The translations under genes were made by a program, and so were the position numbers. 13,111 bases of DNA. It comes from Verrucomicrobiota bacterium. GTDB taxonomy: Bacteria; Verrucomicrobiota; Verrucomicrobiia; Chthoniobacterales; UBA10450. Below, one piece after another: positions 1-6,075 of this stretch; the stretch's first letter is position 1; each line of letters begins with the position of its first letter. The stretch is taken from NCBI GenBank assembly GCA_003219115.1, contig QHPN01000020.1, forward strand, positions 1 to 13,111, in the 5' to 3' direction. Below the pieces are notes generated by a model. The model was not told where the DNA came from, ran no database searches, and was given only the letters and a program-made list of their open reading frames with translations.

Positions 1-294
1 TTTCCGTCCCGCTTTCACGATCTGCTCCAGCACCCGTAGGTACTCCTGAAAAGCGGCACGCCCTTTCGCCGTCAACGCATAACTCGTTTGCGGGCGATCC
101 CGAATTTCCTTCGTCACCGCCACCAACCCGAGCTTGTGCAAGGTGCGAAGATGCGTGATGAGATTGCCGTCGCTCATGTTCAGCTCGGCCTTGAGGTCCT
201 GAAACGACCAGGCCATCCGCGTTGCCAGCAAGGTCATGATCGAAAGGCGACCCTTCTCGTGAATCGCTTTGTCGAGTTTGTCGAAGTCGAGCAT
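1..294 (-). CDS. Winged-helix transcriptional regulator (HTH_34/PF13601-like), C-terminus cut by window edge
   Basis: The frame runs from an ATG at 294 to the window edge with no stop, giving 98 residues beginning MLDFDKLDKAIHEKGRLSIM. The layout fits the small winged-helix regulators of the PF13601 type (MarR/PadR-like): an N-terminal helix with a conserved His-Glu-(R/K)-R-L segment, a recognition region around residues 31-55 (FQDLKAELNMSDGNLITHLR), a basic wing with RPQTSYALT near 67-75, then a C-terminal helix beginning GRAAFQEYLRVLEQI. Family members are cytoplasmic dimeric DNA-binding proteins that usually control their own operon. Only 3 nt separate its start from the stop of the upstream membrane-protein gene, so the two are almost certainly co-transcribed. 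The likely target site is the 969-983 palindrome (inference). Few residues should be missing, since the family is typically about 100 aa. The ligand is unknown. Confidence 0.85.
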   Translation of the reverse strand, partial: MLDFDKLDKAIHEKGRLSIMTLLATRMAWSFQDLKAELNMSDGNLITHLRTLHKLGLVAVTKEIRDRPQTSYALTAKGRAAFQEYLRVLEQIVKAGRK

Positions 295-297
295 TTT

Positions 298-960
298 TCA
301 TTCGCTGCCAGCCGGTACCGGCGATTTCCAGACGCATGCCGCGTAAATTAAATGGTAAAGGCCGAAGGTAAATCCCATCGCGAGATTGGGAACGAGCGGT
401 GTCGAGTAATATTCCAATTGACGCGAGGCCACCATCATTCCCGCGGCCGTGATCAGAAAGGCCCATCCCAAAAACACGAGCGACCGCGGGGCAAAATGCT
501 GGGTCGCGATCAGAGCGAGCCCGTAAAATCCGATCCAAATGCGCACCAGCAAAAGCTCGTTGTCGGCTTCGTACCCGTCGTAAAAAAACCAGATCGTGGT
601 TGCAGCGGGAAAGATGAGACAGGGCAGAATGGAGCGAAGGGCCAACTTCATCGACGGCGAGATGAAAGGCCGACCGTCGCGCTGCGCTTTGCGCCAGACG
701 AAAAATACATTCAGCGCGAGCACAATGGCGAGGGCGCCGAGCCAAAGTGCAGCGAAGCCGCGGGTGGAAATATGGCGCATCACCTCCGGAGCTATTTGCG
801 CCCAATGACGCTCGCTCATCCAAATCGCGGAGGTCAACCCGAGTGCGATCAGGCCGCCGATGAAGGCGGTGGGGGCGGAAATGGCGCGATAAATAGTAGC
901 TCGCTCCATCAAGGTTCGAATGACCCGCAGATGCTCTTCAGCGCGCTGGCGTTCGTCCAT
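298..960 (-). CDS. Six-pass integral membrane protein of unknown function, paired with a winged-helix regulator
   Basis: This is a 220-residue protein starting MDERQRAEEHLRVIRTLMER. The N-terminus is a charged, probably cytoplasmic helix. Hydrophobic segments follow at about 25-47, 69-89, 108-126, 139-153, 160-177 and 191-210, suggesting six membrane passes. No catalytic motif is visible and I do not recognise a named family. I chose the ATG at 960 rather than the in-frame TTG at 981, because the TTG would place the 969-983 palindrome inside the gene and the ATG begins the conserved-looking helix. The TGA stop (298-300) is followed 3 nt later by the regulator's ATG, so the pair forms a tight operon. 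Similar pairs of a small membrane protein and a PF13601-type regulator occur in soil bacteria. The physiological signal cannot be told from the sequence. Confidence 0.8.
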   Translation of the reverse strand: MDERQRAEEHLRVIRTLMERATIYRAISAPTAFIGGLIALGLTSAIWMSERHWAQIAPEVMRHISTRGFAALWLGALAIVLALNVFFVWRKAQRDGRPFISPSMKLALRSILPCLIFPAATTIWFFYDGYEADNELLLVRIWIGFYGLALIATQHFAPRSLVFLGWAFLITAAGMMVASRQLEYYSTPLVPNLAMGFTFGLYHLIYAACVWKSPVPAGSE

Positions 961-968
961 TCCGTTTA

Positions 969-983
969 CTTTGTAATACAAAG
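969..983. promoter_or_regulatory. Perfect 15-nt palindrome, candidate operator of the regulator/membrane-protein operon
   Basis: CTTTGTA and TACAAAG flank a single central base at 976, giving a perfect 7+1+7 inverted repeat. It lies 8 nt upstream of the ATG at 960, where it would cover the leader or initiation region of the minus-strand operon. A dimeric winged-helix regulator is encoded in the same operon, so autoregulation through this site is plausible. The palindrome is seen directly; its function is inferred. I could not find a convincing -35/-10 pair around it. Confidence 0.5.
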
Positions 984-1026
984 CTTAAAATCTGGCAAGG
1001 ACAATTTGAAGCCAATTTTGGCGGCT

Positions 1027-1087
1027 GGTAAGGCAGACGCTCCGCGAAGCCGCCTCTTTTCCCGGCTCGACAGAGTCTCGCCCTACC
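1027..1087. repeat. Two REP-like units in inverted orientation (BIME-like)
   Basis: One unit reads on the plus strand at 1027-1051 and a second on the minus strand at 1064-1087, separated by 12 nt, with their GTAA/GTAG feet outermost. The minus-strand unit after its GTAG foot folds as GGC, GA, GAC, loop TCT, GTC, GA, GCC. The plus-strand unit pairs GGC with GCC and CGC with GCG around loop TCC, with a small unpaired bulge between. The pair lies between two minus-strand genes, after the DUF456 stop. A 5' GTAG foot next to a bulged hairpin is a hallmark of REP elements mobilised by RAYT transposases; no such transposase is in this window. Confidence 0.65.
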
Positions 1088-1115
1088 ATCGAACGGCCGC
1101 CAGTGACGGCGGCCG

Positions 1116-1604
1116 CTACAGCGGCGACGGCACGTTCATCAGAAAAATCACGATCATAATGAGCCCGATAAAAAGTTTCGCGATGACGCCGGTCAGACCG
1201 CCCAGAAAAGTGCCCCAGCCCGCACGGCCGGCTTTCATGATTTCTTTCCCGCCTATAAGTTCGCCCGCGATCGCGCCAATTACAGGACCAACAAAGAGCC
1301 CAAATAACCCAAAAACTAGCCCGATGAGCGCGCCTGCCACGCCGCCAATCAGACCCCATTTTGTCGCTCCAAACCGCTTCGCACCGACGTAGCCGGCGGC
1401 CGCGTCGATTGCGTAGGTAACAAGTGTGAGCACGAGCATGCCAATAAGCGCACTCATGCCAAGACTGCGATCCGCGCCCAACACCACACGGTGAACCACT
1501 GCGGCCGCCAGGATAATTGTCGTTCCTGGCACAATCGGGATCACCGTTCCGATCAACCCAAGAGCCATCAGCACAATCGCGAACAACCACCAAAACGCTT
1601 CCAT
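1116..1604 (-). CDS. DUF456 family (PF04306) membrane protein
   Basis: The product has 162 residues, the usual size for DUF456. The N-terminal segment with ALGLIGTVIPIVPGTTIILA (about 14-33) is the family's signature: a glycine-rich helix, then a P-x-x-PG turn. It is followed by hydrophobic stretches at about 50-70 and 82-115 that are rich in Gly and Ala, including a G-x-x-x-G-type run near 97-117, and a last membrane helix at about 136-156. The family's biochemical role is not known. I chose the ATG at 1604 because homology-like sequence begins with MEAFWWLF; an in-frame upstream extension to 1709 is encoded by a heptanucleotide repeat and the divergent promoter region and is unlikely to be translated. 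No Shine-Dalgarno is visible, since the bases before the start belong to the repeat. It is divergent from the peroxiredoxin gene. Confidence 0.88.
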   Translation of the reverse strand: MEAFWWLFAIVLMALGLIGTVIPIVPGTTIILAAAVVHRVVLGADRSLGMSALIGMLVLTLVTYAIDAAAGYVGAKRFGATKWGLIGGVAGALIGLVFGLFGLFVGPVIGAIAGELIGGKEIMKAGRAGWGTFLGGLTGVIAKLFIGLIMIVIFLMNVPSPL

Positions 1605-1605
1605 G

Positions 1606-1647
1606 GGATTGCTGAATCGTGATCCGTGAATTGTGAATCGGCAATTT
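1606..1647. repeat. Imperfect tandem repeat, 7-nt period, about six units
   Basis: On the plus strand the units fall at 1606, 1613, 1620, 1627, 1634 and 1641, built around TGAATCG. The best copies are at 1613-1619 and 1634-1640, with variants TGATCCG and TGAATTG between. The tract ends 1 nt before the ATG of the minus-strand DUF456 gene, so it forms that gene's immediate 5' leader. It has the same period, and related CAATTC/CAATCC words when read on the other strand, as the tracts at 11646 and 12470. Confidence 0.7.
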
Positions 1648-1665
1648 AACGTTTTCGCGATCCTT

Positions 1666-1693
1666 TTGACCGGGCAACTGTCGCTTCTATACT
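1666..1693 (+). promoter_or_regulatory. Sigma70-type promoter for the peroxiredoxin gene
   Basis: TTGACC at 1666-1671 and TATACT at 1688-1693 are separated by 16 nt, close to the consensus of the housekeeping sigma factor. The predicted transcription start is near 1700, only about 3 nt before the ATG at 1703, so the mRNA would be almost leaderless. There is no room for a Shine-Dalgarno sequence. Confidence 0.65.
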
Positions 1694-1702
1694 GAGTTGT
1701 CC

Positions 1703-2197
1703 ATGCCACTCTCAGTCGGAACGAAAGCCCCGGATTTCACGCTACCAACAAAAGCGACAAACGGGCCGAAGCAGATAACGTTGAGCGCAAATTTCGGAAA
1801 ACGAAATACCGTGCTCGCCTTTTTCCCGATGGCCTTTACCAGCACGTGCACGACAGAAATGTGCGGTGTCAGCTCCGATCTCGCCGCCTACGCAGAGATG
1901 AACGCCGCGGTGTATGGCATTAGCGGAGATAATCCGTTCGCGCAGGAGGCCTGGGCACGAAAAGAAGGCATCGCGGTTACACTGTTGAGCGATTATGAAC
2001 ACCAGGTCGCGCGCGTCTACGACGCTGTTTACGACACATTTCTGCCGCAAATCGGGCTCGGGATGGGCGGCGTCCCGAAACGGGCAACCTATGTAATTGA
2101 TCGTGCTGGCGTAATTCAATACGCCAATTGCAACGAGGACGCGCGCGTGGTTCCCGATTTCAACAAAGTGAAAGCGAAACTGGCGGAACTGAAATGA
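1703..2197 (+). CDS. Peroxiredoxin, AhpE/BCP (PrxQ)-like thiol peroxidase
   Basis: A 164-residue cytosolic thioredoxin-fold peroxidase that should reduce hydrogen peroxide or organic hydroperoxides using thiol reductants. The active-site segment FFPMAFTSTCTTEMC (residues 40-54) carries the universal P-x-x-x-T-x-x-C motif, with the peroxidatic cysteine at C49. A second cysteine, C54, is five residues on, the place where BCP/PrxQ enzymes carry their resolving cysteine, so an intramolecular disulfide is likely. The opening GTKAPDFTLP and the later GVPKRATYVID segment (with the conserved active-site Arg) are typical. FFP-x-AFT recalls AhpE. A third Cys lies in YANCNEDARV near the C-terminus. The ATG at 1703 is preferred over the in-frame TTG at 1697, because the family begins close to MPLSVGTKAPDF and the promoter starts transcription near 1700. 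Aconitase follows on the same strand after 161 nt. Confidence 0.92.
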   Translation: MPLSVGTKAPDFTLPTKATNGPKQITLSANFGKRNTVLAFFPMAFTSTCTTEMCGVSSDLAAYAEMNAAVYGISGDNPFAQEAWARKEGIAVTLLSDYEHQVARVYDAVYDTFLPQIGLGMGGVPKRATYVIDRAGVIQYANCNEDARVVPDFNKVKAKLAELK

Positions 2198-2215
2198 GGT
2201 CACGCAACCCAGCCC

Positions 2216-2348
2216 GTCATCCCGAACCGCGCAGACAACGCCAGTCCGGCTCGGACCGAGGGATCTCACAACTGGAGTTTGGATCACCCAAGCTGGCGCG
2301 CGTGGCAGGCGAGATTGCGAGAGATCCTTCGCATCCGCTCAGGATGAC
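2216..2348. repeat. Inverted-repeat intergenic element with GTCATCC / GGATGAC ends
   Basis: The left arm begins GTCATCCCGA at 2216 and ends GGGATCTC at 2267. The right arm (2321-2348) begins GAGATCCTTCG and ends AGGATGAC. Both ends pair (GTCATCC with GGATGAC, GGATCTC with GAGATCC), though the left arm carries extra sequence in its middle. Elements of the form GTCATCC(T/C)GAGCG...GGATCTC are common dispersed intergenic repeats in many soil bacteria (pattern memory). It fills almost the whole gap between peroxiredoxin and aconitase, ending 10 nt before the aconitase ATG. Confidence 0.6.
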
Positions 2349-2358
2349 AGAGTAAGAA

Positions 2359-5223
2359 ATGAATAACGAATTCAATACGCTCCAAAAATTCGACGCTGGC
2401 AGTGGCCGCGACGGCTTTTTCCATTCCCTGCCAGAACTAGAAAAGCAGGGCGTCGGAAAAATTTCGCGTCTCCCCATCAGTATTCGGATCGTGCTCGAAT
2501 CGGTCCTGCGAAATTGCGATGGCAAAAAGGTCCGCCCCAAGGACGTCGAGACGCTGGCGAATTGGAACGCAAAGAAGCCGGCCAACGAAGAGATCCCGTT
2601 CGTGGTCGCGCGAATTGTTCTCCAGGACTTCACCGGCGTGCCGCTGGTCGTCGATCTGGCGGCAATGCGCAGCGCGGTCAAACGCGTTGGTGGCGATCCA
2701 AAAATCATCGAGCCGCTGGTCCCAGTTGACCTGGTGGTCGATCACAGCGTGCAGGTCGACTTTTTCGGATCAGCCGAAGCGCTGCGATTGAATTTGGAGA
2801 TGGAATTCAAGCGCAACCGCGAGCGCTATCAGTTTTTGAAATGGGGCCAGCAGGCGTTCAAAACATTTCAATTAATCCCGCCCGGTATCGGCATCGTGCA
2901 TCAGGTAAATCTCGAGTACCTAGCCAAAGGAGTTCTTTCCTCTCAATCTTCAACTCTCAACGCTCGACTCTTCTACCCCGACACACTGGTCGGCACCGAT
3001 TCCCATACGACGATGATCAACGGTCTCGGCGTTGTCGGCTGGGGCGTGGGCGGAATCGAAGCTGAAGCCGGGATGCTTGGGCAGCCGGTTTACTTTCTCA
3101 CTCCAGAGGTCGTCGGTGTATATTTGACTGGCAAGCTGCGCGAAGGTGTTACGGCGACCGATCTCGTGCTCCACATCACTCAGATGCTGCGGGCACAAAA
3201 GGTAGTTGGAAAATTCGTCGAATTTTACGGCGAAGGCGCAGCCTCATTGCCGGTGCCGGATCGCGCCACCATCGGCAACATGTCGCCCGAATACGGCGCC
3301 ACCATCGGTTACTTCCCCGTCGATCAGGAGTCGGTGAACTATTTGTGTGCAACTGGTCGCAGCGAGGAGCAATGCGCTGCGTTCGAGAATTATTTTCGCG
3401 CGCAGAAAATGTTTGGCATGCCGCGCCGGGGGGAAATCGATTATAGCGTCGACTTGCAATTAGAGCTTGGACAGGTCCAGCCGGGCGTTGCCGGACCGAA
3501 ACGCCCTCAGGACCGGATCAATCTTCCCGATCTTGGCCAAACTTTCCGGTCGCTTCTGCAACAACCGATTAAGGACGGCGGCTACGGAAAAGGAAATGTC
3601 GATCTCTCGACCAGACATCTCGTGCAATTGAACGGAAGCGCGCCGGATGATGGCGACATGCCCCGCATCGATCCGGGCGAAGAACTTAATAAAGCCGAAA
3701 TGGTGACGAATCGGCCAACCCCTGATCCGGCTAAAGATTTGAAAGGGGCCGATCCATTTCGCCACGGTCAGAGCAGAATTGGACACGGCAGCGTTTTGAT
3801 CGCCGCCATCACAAGTTGCACGAACACGAGCAATCCCAGCGTGATGCTGGCGGCGGGTTTGCTGGCGAAGAAGGCGGTGGAACGCGGTTTGCGCGTCGAT
3901 CCGGCAGTAAAAACCTCGCTTGCTCCAGGGTCGCGAGTTGTTTCGGATTACCTGGCGAAAACTGGACTGCAAACTTATCTCGACCAGCTCGGCTTCAATC
4001 TTGTCGGGTATGGTTGTACTACCTGCATTGGCAATTCCGGTCCACTTCACCCCAAGATCGAGAAAGCAATTCATGATCACGATTTGGTTGCGGCGTCAGT
4101 CCTTTCCGGAAACCGTAACTTCGAAGCGCGTGTTCATCAGAACATCAAAGCCAATTTCCTGATGTCCCCTCCGCTGGTTGTCGCGTTTGCGCTCGCTGGT
4201 CGCGTCGATCTCGATCTGACCAAAGAACCGATCGGCAAGGACAAAGACGGGAAGGAAACGTTTCTGCGCGACCTCTGGCCCAGCTTGAATGAAGTGCGCG
4301 ATGCCATGCAATCCGCCCTCACGCCGGAAGTTTTTCGAAAACTTTATCGCGATTTCGCCGATCAAAACCCGAAATGGAACGAAATTCCGTCAAGCATCGG
4401 CGACATTTATCAATGGGACGAGAAGAGCGACTACATTCAGGAGCCGCCATTCTTCGAAGATTTCTCGATGAAGCCCGGAAAGATCGAGAACATTGTCGGC
4501 GCACGTGCGCTGGGGATTTTCGGCGACTCGGTCACGACCGATCACATCTCGCCGGCAGGTGCGATCAAGGCGAGCTCGCCCGCGGGCCAGTATCTCATTT
4601 CACGCGGGATTGAGCCGGCGGATTTCAACAGCTACGGCTCACGACGCGGGAATGATTTGGTGATGACGCGCGGCACGTTCGCCAACGTGCGGATCAAAAA
4701 CCTGATGGTACCGGGAACCGAGGGAGGCGTAACCAAGTATTTTGGCAAACCTCGGCCAGGTGCTGAGGCCACGGGCGAGCAGATGTCGATTTATGACGCC
4801 GCGATGAAGTATCAAAAAGACCACGTGCCGCTCGTGATCCTGGCCGGGACTGAGTATGGCACCGGATCATCGCGCGATTGGGCGGCAAAGGGAACGCGAT
4901 TGCTCGGAGTAAAAGCGGTCGTTGCTTCGAGTTTCGAACGAATCCATCGATCGAATCTTGTCGGCATGGGCGTTCTGCCCCTGCAATTTGCCGAGGGGAC
5001 AAATGCGCAAACTCTGAAACTTGACGGTTCAGAAACGTTTTCGATCACCGGTTTGTCTGATGCAATTGAACCGGGGATGACGGTGACCCTGCAGATCGAG
5101 CGAGCAAACGGAGAAAGCAATTCAGTTCCCGTTAGCTTGCGAATCGATACCCCGATCGAAATCGATTACTACCGCCACGGCGGCATTCTTCAGTTCGTTC
5201 TGCGCCAGTTGCTTAACCGCTAA
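2359..5223 (+). CDS. acnA: Aconitate hydratase A (aconitase, IRP1/AcnA type)
   Basis: A 954-residue cytosolic [4Fe-4S] enzyme that interconverts citrate and isocitrate in the TCA cycle. The cluster ligands are C487 (in TSCTNTSNPS) and C553/C556 (in GYGCTTCIGNSGP); the 66- and 3-residue spacings match IRP1 (C437, C503, C506). Other family blocks are LVVDHSVQVD, YPDTLVGTDSHTTMINGLG, GPKRPQDR (379-386), the linker, and the swivel domain with GDSVTTDHISPAGAI and GTEYGTGSSRDWAAKG. The protein is longer than the roughly 890-910 aa usual for the family. About 40 extra residues sit between GPKRPQDR and the first cluster cysteine; they contain no obvious repeat. A heptanucleotide tract encodes residues about 194-206, and a 10-nt repeat encodes the last residues and the stop. 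The 5' end lies directly behind an inverted-repeat element, so its promoter may lie in or before that element, or it may be read through from the peroxiredoxin gene. Confidence 0.97.
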   Translation: MNNEFNTLQKFDAGSGRDGFFHSLPELEKQGVGKISRLPISIRIVLESVLRNCDGKKVRPKDVETLANWNAKKPANEEIPFVVARIVLQDFTGVPLVVDLAAMRSAVKRVGGDPKIIEPLVPVDLVVDHSVQVDFFGSAEALRLNLEMEFKRNRERYQFLKWGQQAFKTFQLIPPGIGIVHQVNLEYLAKGVLSSQSSTLNARLFYPDTLVGTDSHTTMINGLGVVGWGVGGIEAEAGMLGQPVYFLTPEVVGVYLTGKLREGVTATDLVLHITQMLRAQKVVGKFVEFYGEGAASLPVPDRATIGNMSPEYGATIGYFPVDQESVNYLCATGRSEEQCAAFENYFRAQKMFGMPRRGEIDYSVDLQLELGQVQPGVAGPKRPQDRINLPDLGQTFRSLLQQPIKDGGYGKGNVDLSTRHLVQLNGSAPDDGDMPRIDPGEELNKAEMVTNRPTPDPAKDLKGADPFRHGQSRIGHGSVLIAAITSCTNTSNPSVMLAAGLLAKKAVERGLRVDPAVKTSLAPGSRVVSDYLAKTGLQTYLDQLGFNLVGYGCTTCIGNSGPLHPKIEKAIHDHDLVAASVLSGNRNFEARVHQNIKANFLMSPPLVVAFALAGRVDLDLTKEPIGKDKDGKETFLRDLWPSLNEVRDAMQSALTPEVFRKLYRDFADQNPKWNEIPSSIGDIYQWDEKSDYIQEPPFFEDFSMKPGKIENIVGARALGIFGDSVTTDHISPAGAIKASSPAGQYLISRGIEPADFNSYGSRRGNDLVMTRGTFANVRIKNLMVPGTEGGVTKYFGKPRPGAEATGEQMSIYDAAMKYQKDHVPLVILAGTEYGTGSSRDWAAKGTRLLGVKAVVASSFERIHRSNLVGMGVLPLQFAEGTNAQTLKLDGSETFSITGLSDAIEPGMTVTLQIERANGESNSVPVSLRIDTPIEIDYYRHGGILQFVLRQLLNR
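2940..2974 (+). repeat. In-frame 7-nt-period tandem repeat inside acn
   Basis: Five imperfect units start at 2940, 2947, 2954, 2961 and 2968, built around CTCTCAA (exact at 2940 and 2954). They encode SQSSTLNARLF around residues 195-205, just before the conserved YPDTLVGTDSH block. At this spot other aconitases carry a short variable loop after the EYLA(K) segment, so the tract appears to have replaced or filled a surface loop without breaking the frame. Confidence 0.6.
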
Positions 5224-5244
5224 ACACGCTAAAGGACGCTAAAA
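5215..5244 (+). repeat. 10-nt-period repeat overlapping the aconitase stop codon
   Basis: Three near-copies of (A)CGCTAAA(N)(N) follow one another with a 10-nt period: ACCGCTAAAC, ACGCTAAAGG, ACGCTAAAAT. The first copy encodes the final Asn-Arg and contains the TAA stop (5221-5223) of acn. Words of the form ACCGCTAAA(C/T)ACGC are frequent dispersed repeats in related genomes as far as I recall; only one array is seen here. Confidence 0.5.
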
Positions 5245-5298
5245 TTTACGAAGCAACGGCGTCGCATCCAAGCAATGCGTCTGCGCGAAAGTTTCACC

Positions 5299-5322
5299 GG
5301 TAGGGCGACGCTCTGCGGAGCC
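5299..5322 (+). repeat. Single REP-like unit with GTAG foot
   Basis: After a GGTAG start the unit folds as GGC, GA, CGC, loop TCT, GCG, GA, GCC, with tandem G-A/A-G mismatches between two 3-bp stems. It matches the minus-strand unit at 1064-1087 at 20 of 24 positions. The differing bases include CGC/GCG versus GAC/GTC, which keep the pairing. It sits in the 121-nt gap between the convergent acn and 5345-6070 genes. No T-tract follows, so it is not a classical intrinsic terminator. Confidence 0.6.
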
Positions 5323-5344
5323 ACAAGCGGTACGCCATGGTTGG

Positions 5345-6070
5345 CTAATCGTCTGGCTGCACGCGATATCGGACTGCAATGCGTTCCGCTCCCGCTACCG
5401 GAGTGAGATCAGCGCGCTCCGTCGCCGTCATCCAATCCGACCATTCTTCATCTTCTTTGGTCGGCTTCGCACGGAGCTTCAGCTTGATAAACTGGCTGGC
5501 ACCGCCTTCGCTATCGATCGAAACCAGCAGATCGCGGTTAAATGTTTGCGAGAGTAACGATGCTTTGCCCGGAACAACAACGTGGCCATCGCGCGTGGCG
5601 ATCTTGTCGTACTCAAGCAGCGCATAACGATTGTCGCGGTCGTTTGCGTAAAGACTCGCGTGCAAATTTTGCATACTTGGCTGAGTCGCCAGCTTTAGCG
5701 TTGGCGGAATCTTCAACTCGAACTCGAGCGCGAGGGATTTGCCGTCGAGCGTCGGTGGATGATCCGCTGCCAAATAAAGAACGCCCGAAATGACTGCGCC
5801 GAGGCTGATTGTAATCCCGAGCGCAATTCCCTGCGCCTTCACGAATCCGCCAAATCCAATCTCGCGGCGCAGTAGCGCGACGATTAATCCGACGATTGAG
5901 CCAACAATGAATCCGAGCGGTGCCAGTGCGAAAAAGATCAGCATCCCGCGTCCGCCTTCGAAATCTGAAACGTGATACAGCTCCGTTAAGTAGAGCGAAG
6001 CTACAATCGAGAGAATCGCTCCCGCGATCGCCGTGAGCAATGCGATCGCAAGTGCACGTAACGCTTTCAT
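5345..6070 (-). CDS. Membrane-anchored hypothetical protein, three N-terminal TM helices and a C-terminal soluble domain
   Basis: The 241-residue product starts MKALRALAIALLTAIAGAIL. Hydrophobic helices lie at about 5-29, 42-67 and 81-102. They are followed by a roughly 140-residue, strand-rich domain with the recognisable stretch LALEFELKIPPTLK, LYANDRDNRYALLEYDK, and VVVPGKASLL near 164-173. It ends in a charged tail (EDEEWSDWMTATERADLTP). The topology suggests an N-terminal membrane anchor with the C-terminal domain outside the cytoplasm, although orientation is not proved. I recall similar uncharacterised proteins in proteobacteria but no named family. The ATG at 6070 is a good start because the first helix begins immediately. 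It lies 5 nt after the stop of a possible small-protein gene (6076-6225), with which it would form an operon. It is convergent with acn. Confidence 0.75.
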   Translation of the reverse strand: MKALRALAIALLTAIAGAILSIVASLYLTELYHVSDFEGGRGMLIFFALAPLGFIVGSIVGLIVALLRREIGFGGFVKAQGIALGITISLGAVISGVLYLAADHPPTLDGKSLALEFELKIPPTLKLATQPSMQNLHASLYANDRDNRYALLEYDKIATRDGHVVVPGKASLLSQTFNRDLLVSIDSEGGASQFIKLKLRAKPTKEDEEWSDWMTATERADLTPVAGAERIAVRYRVQPDD

Positions 6071-6075
6071 CTAGA

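Noticed and set aside
352..1392. Long plus-strand frame of 346 codons
   Set aside because: It runs antisense to the membrane-protein and DUF456 genes, has low-complexity Pro/Arg/Gly composition and matches no domain; it is a shadow of high-GC coding on the other strand.
985..1677. Minus-strand frame of 230 codons overlapping the DUF456 gene
   Set aside because: It overlaps the DUF456 frame, is rich in Arg/Trp/Cys and lacks hydrophobic or domain structure; the DUF456 frame carries the recognisable family signature.
2128..2355. Plus-strand 75-codon frame across the peroxiredoxin end and the intergenic element
   Set aside because: Its peptide is the translation of the GTCATCC-type repeat (HPEPRR...RDPSHPLRMTE), a well-known source of false genes.
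3460..4080. Minus-strand 206-codon frame inside aconitase
   Set aside because: Antisense to clearly conserved aconitase sequence including the cluster cysteines; no family resemblance.
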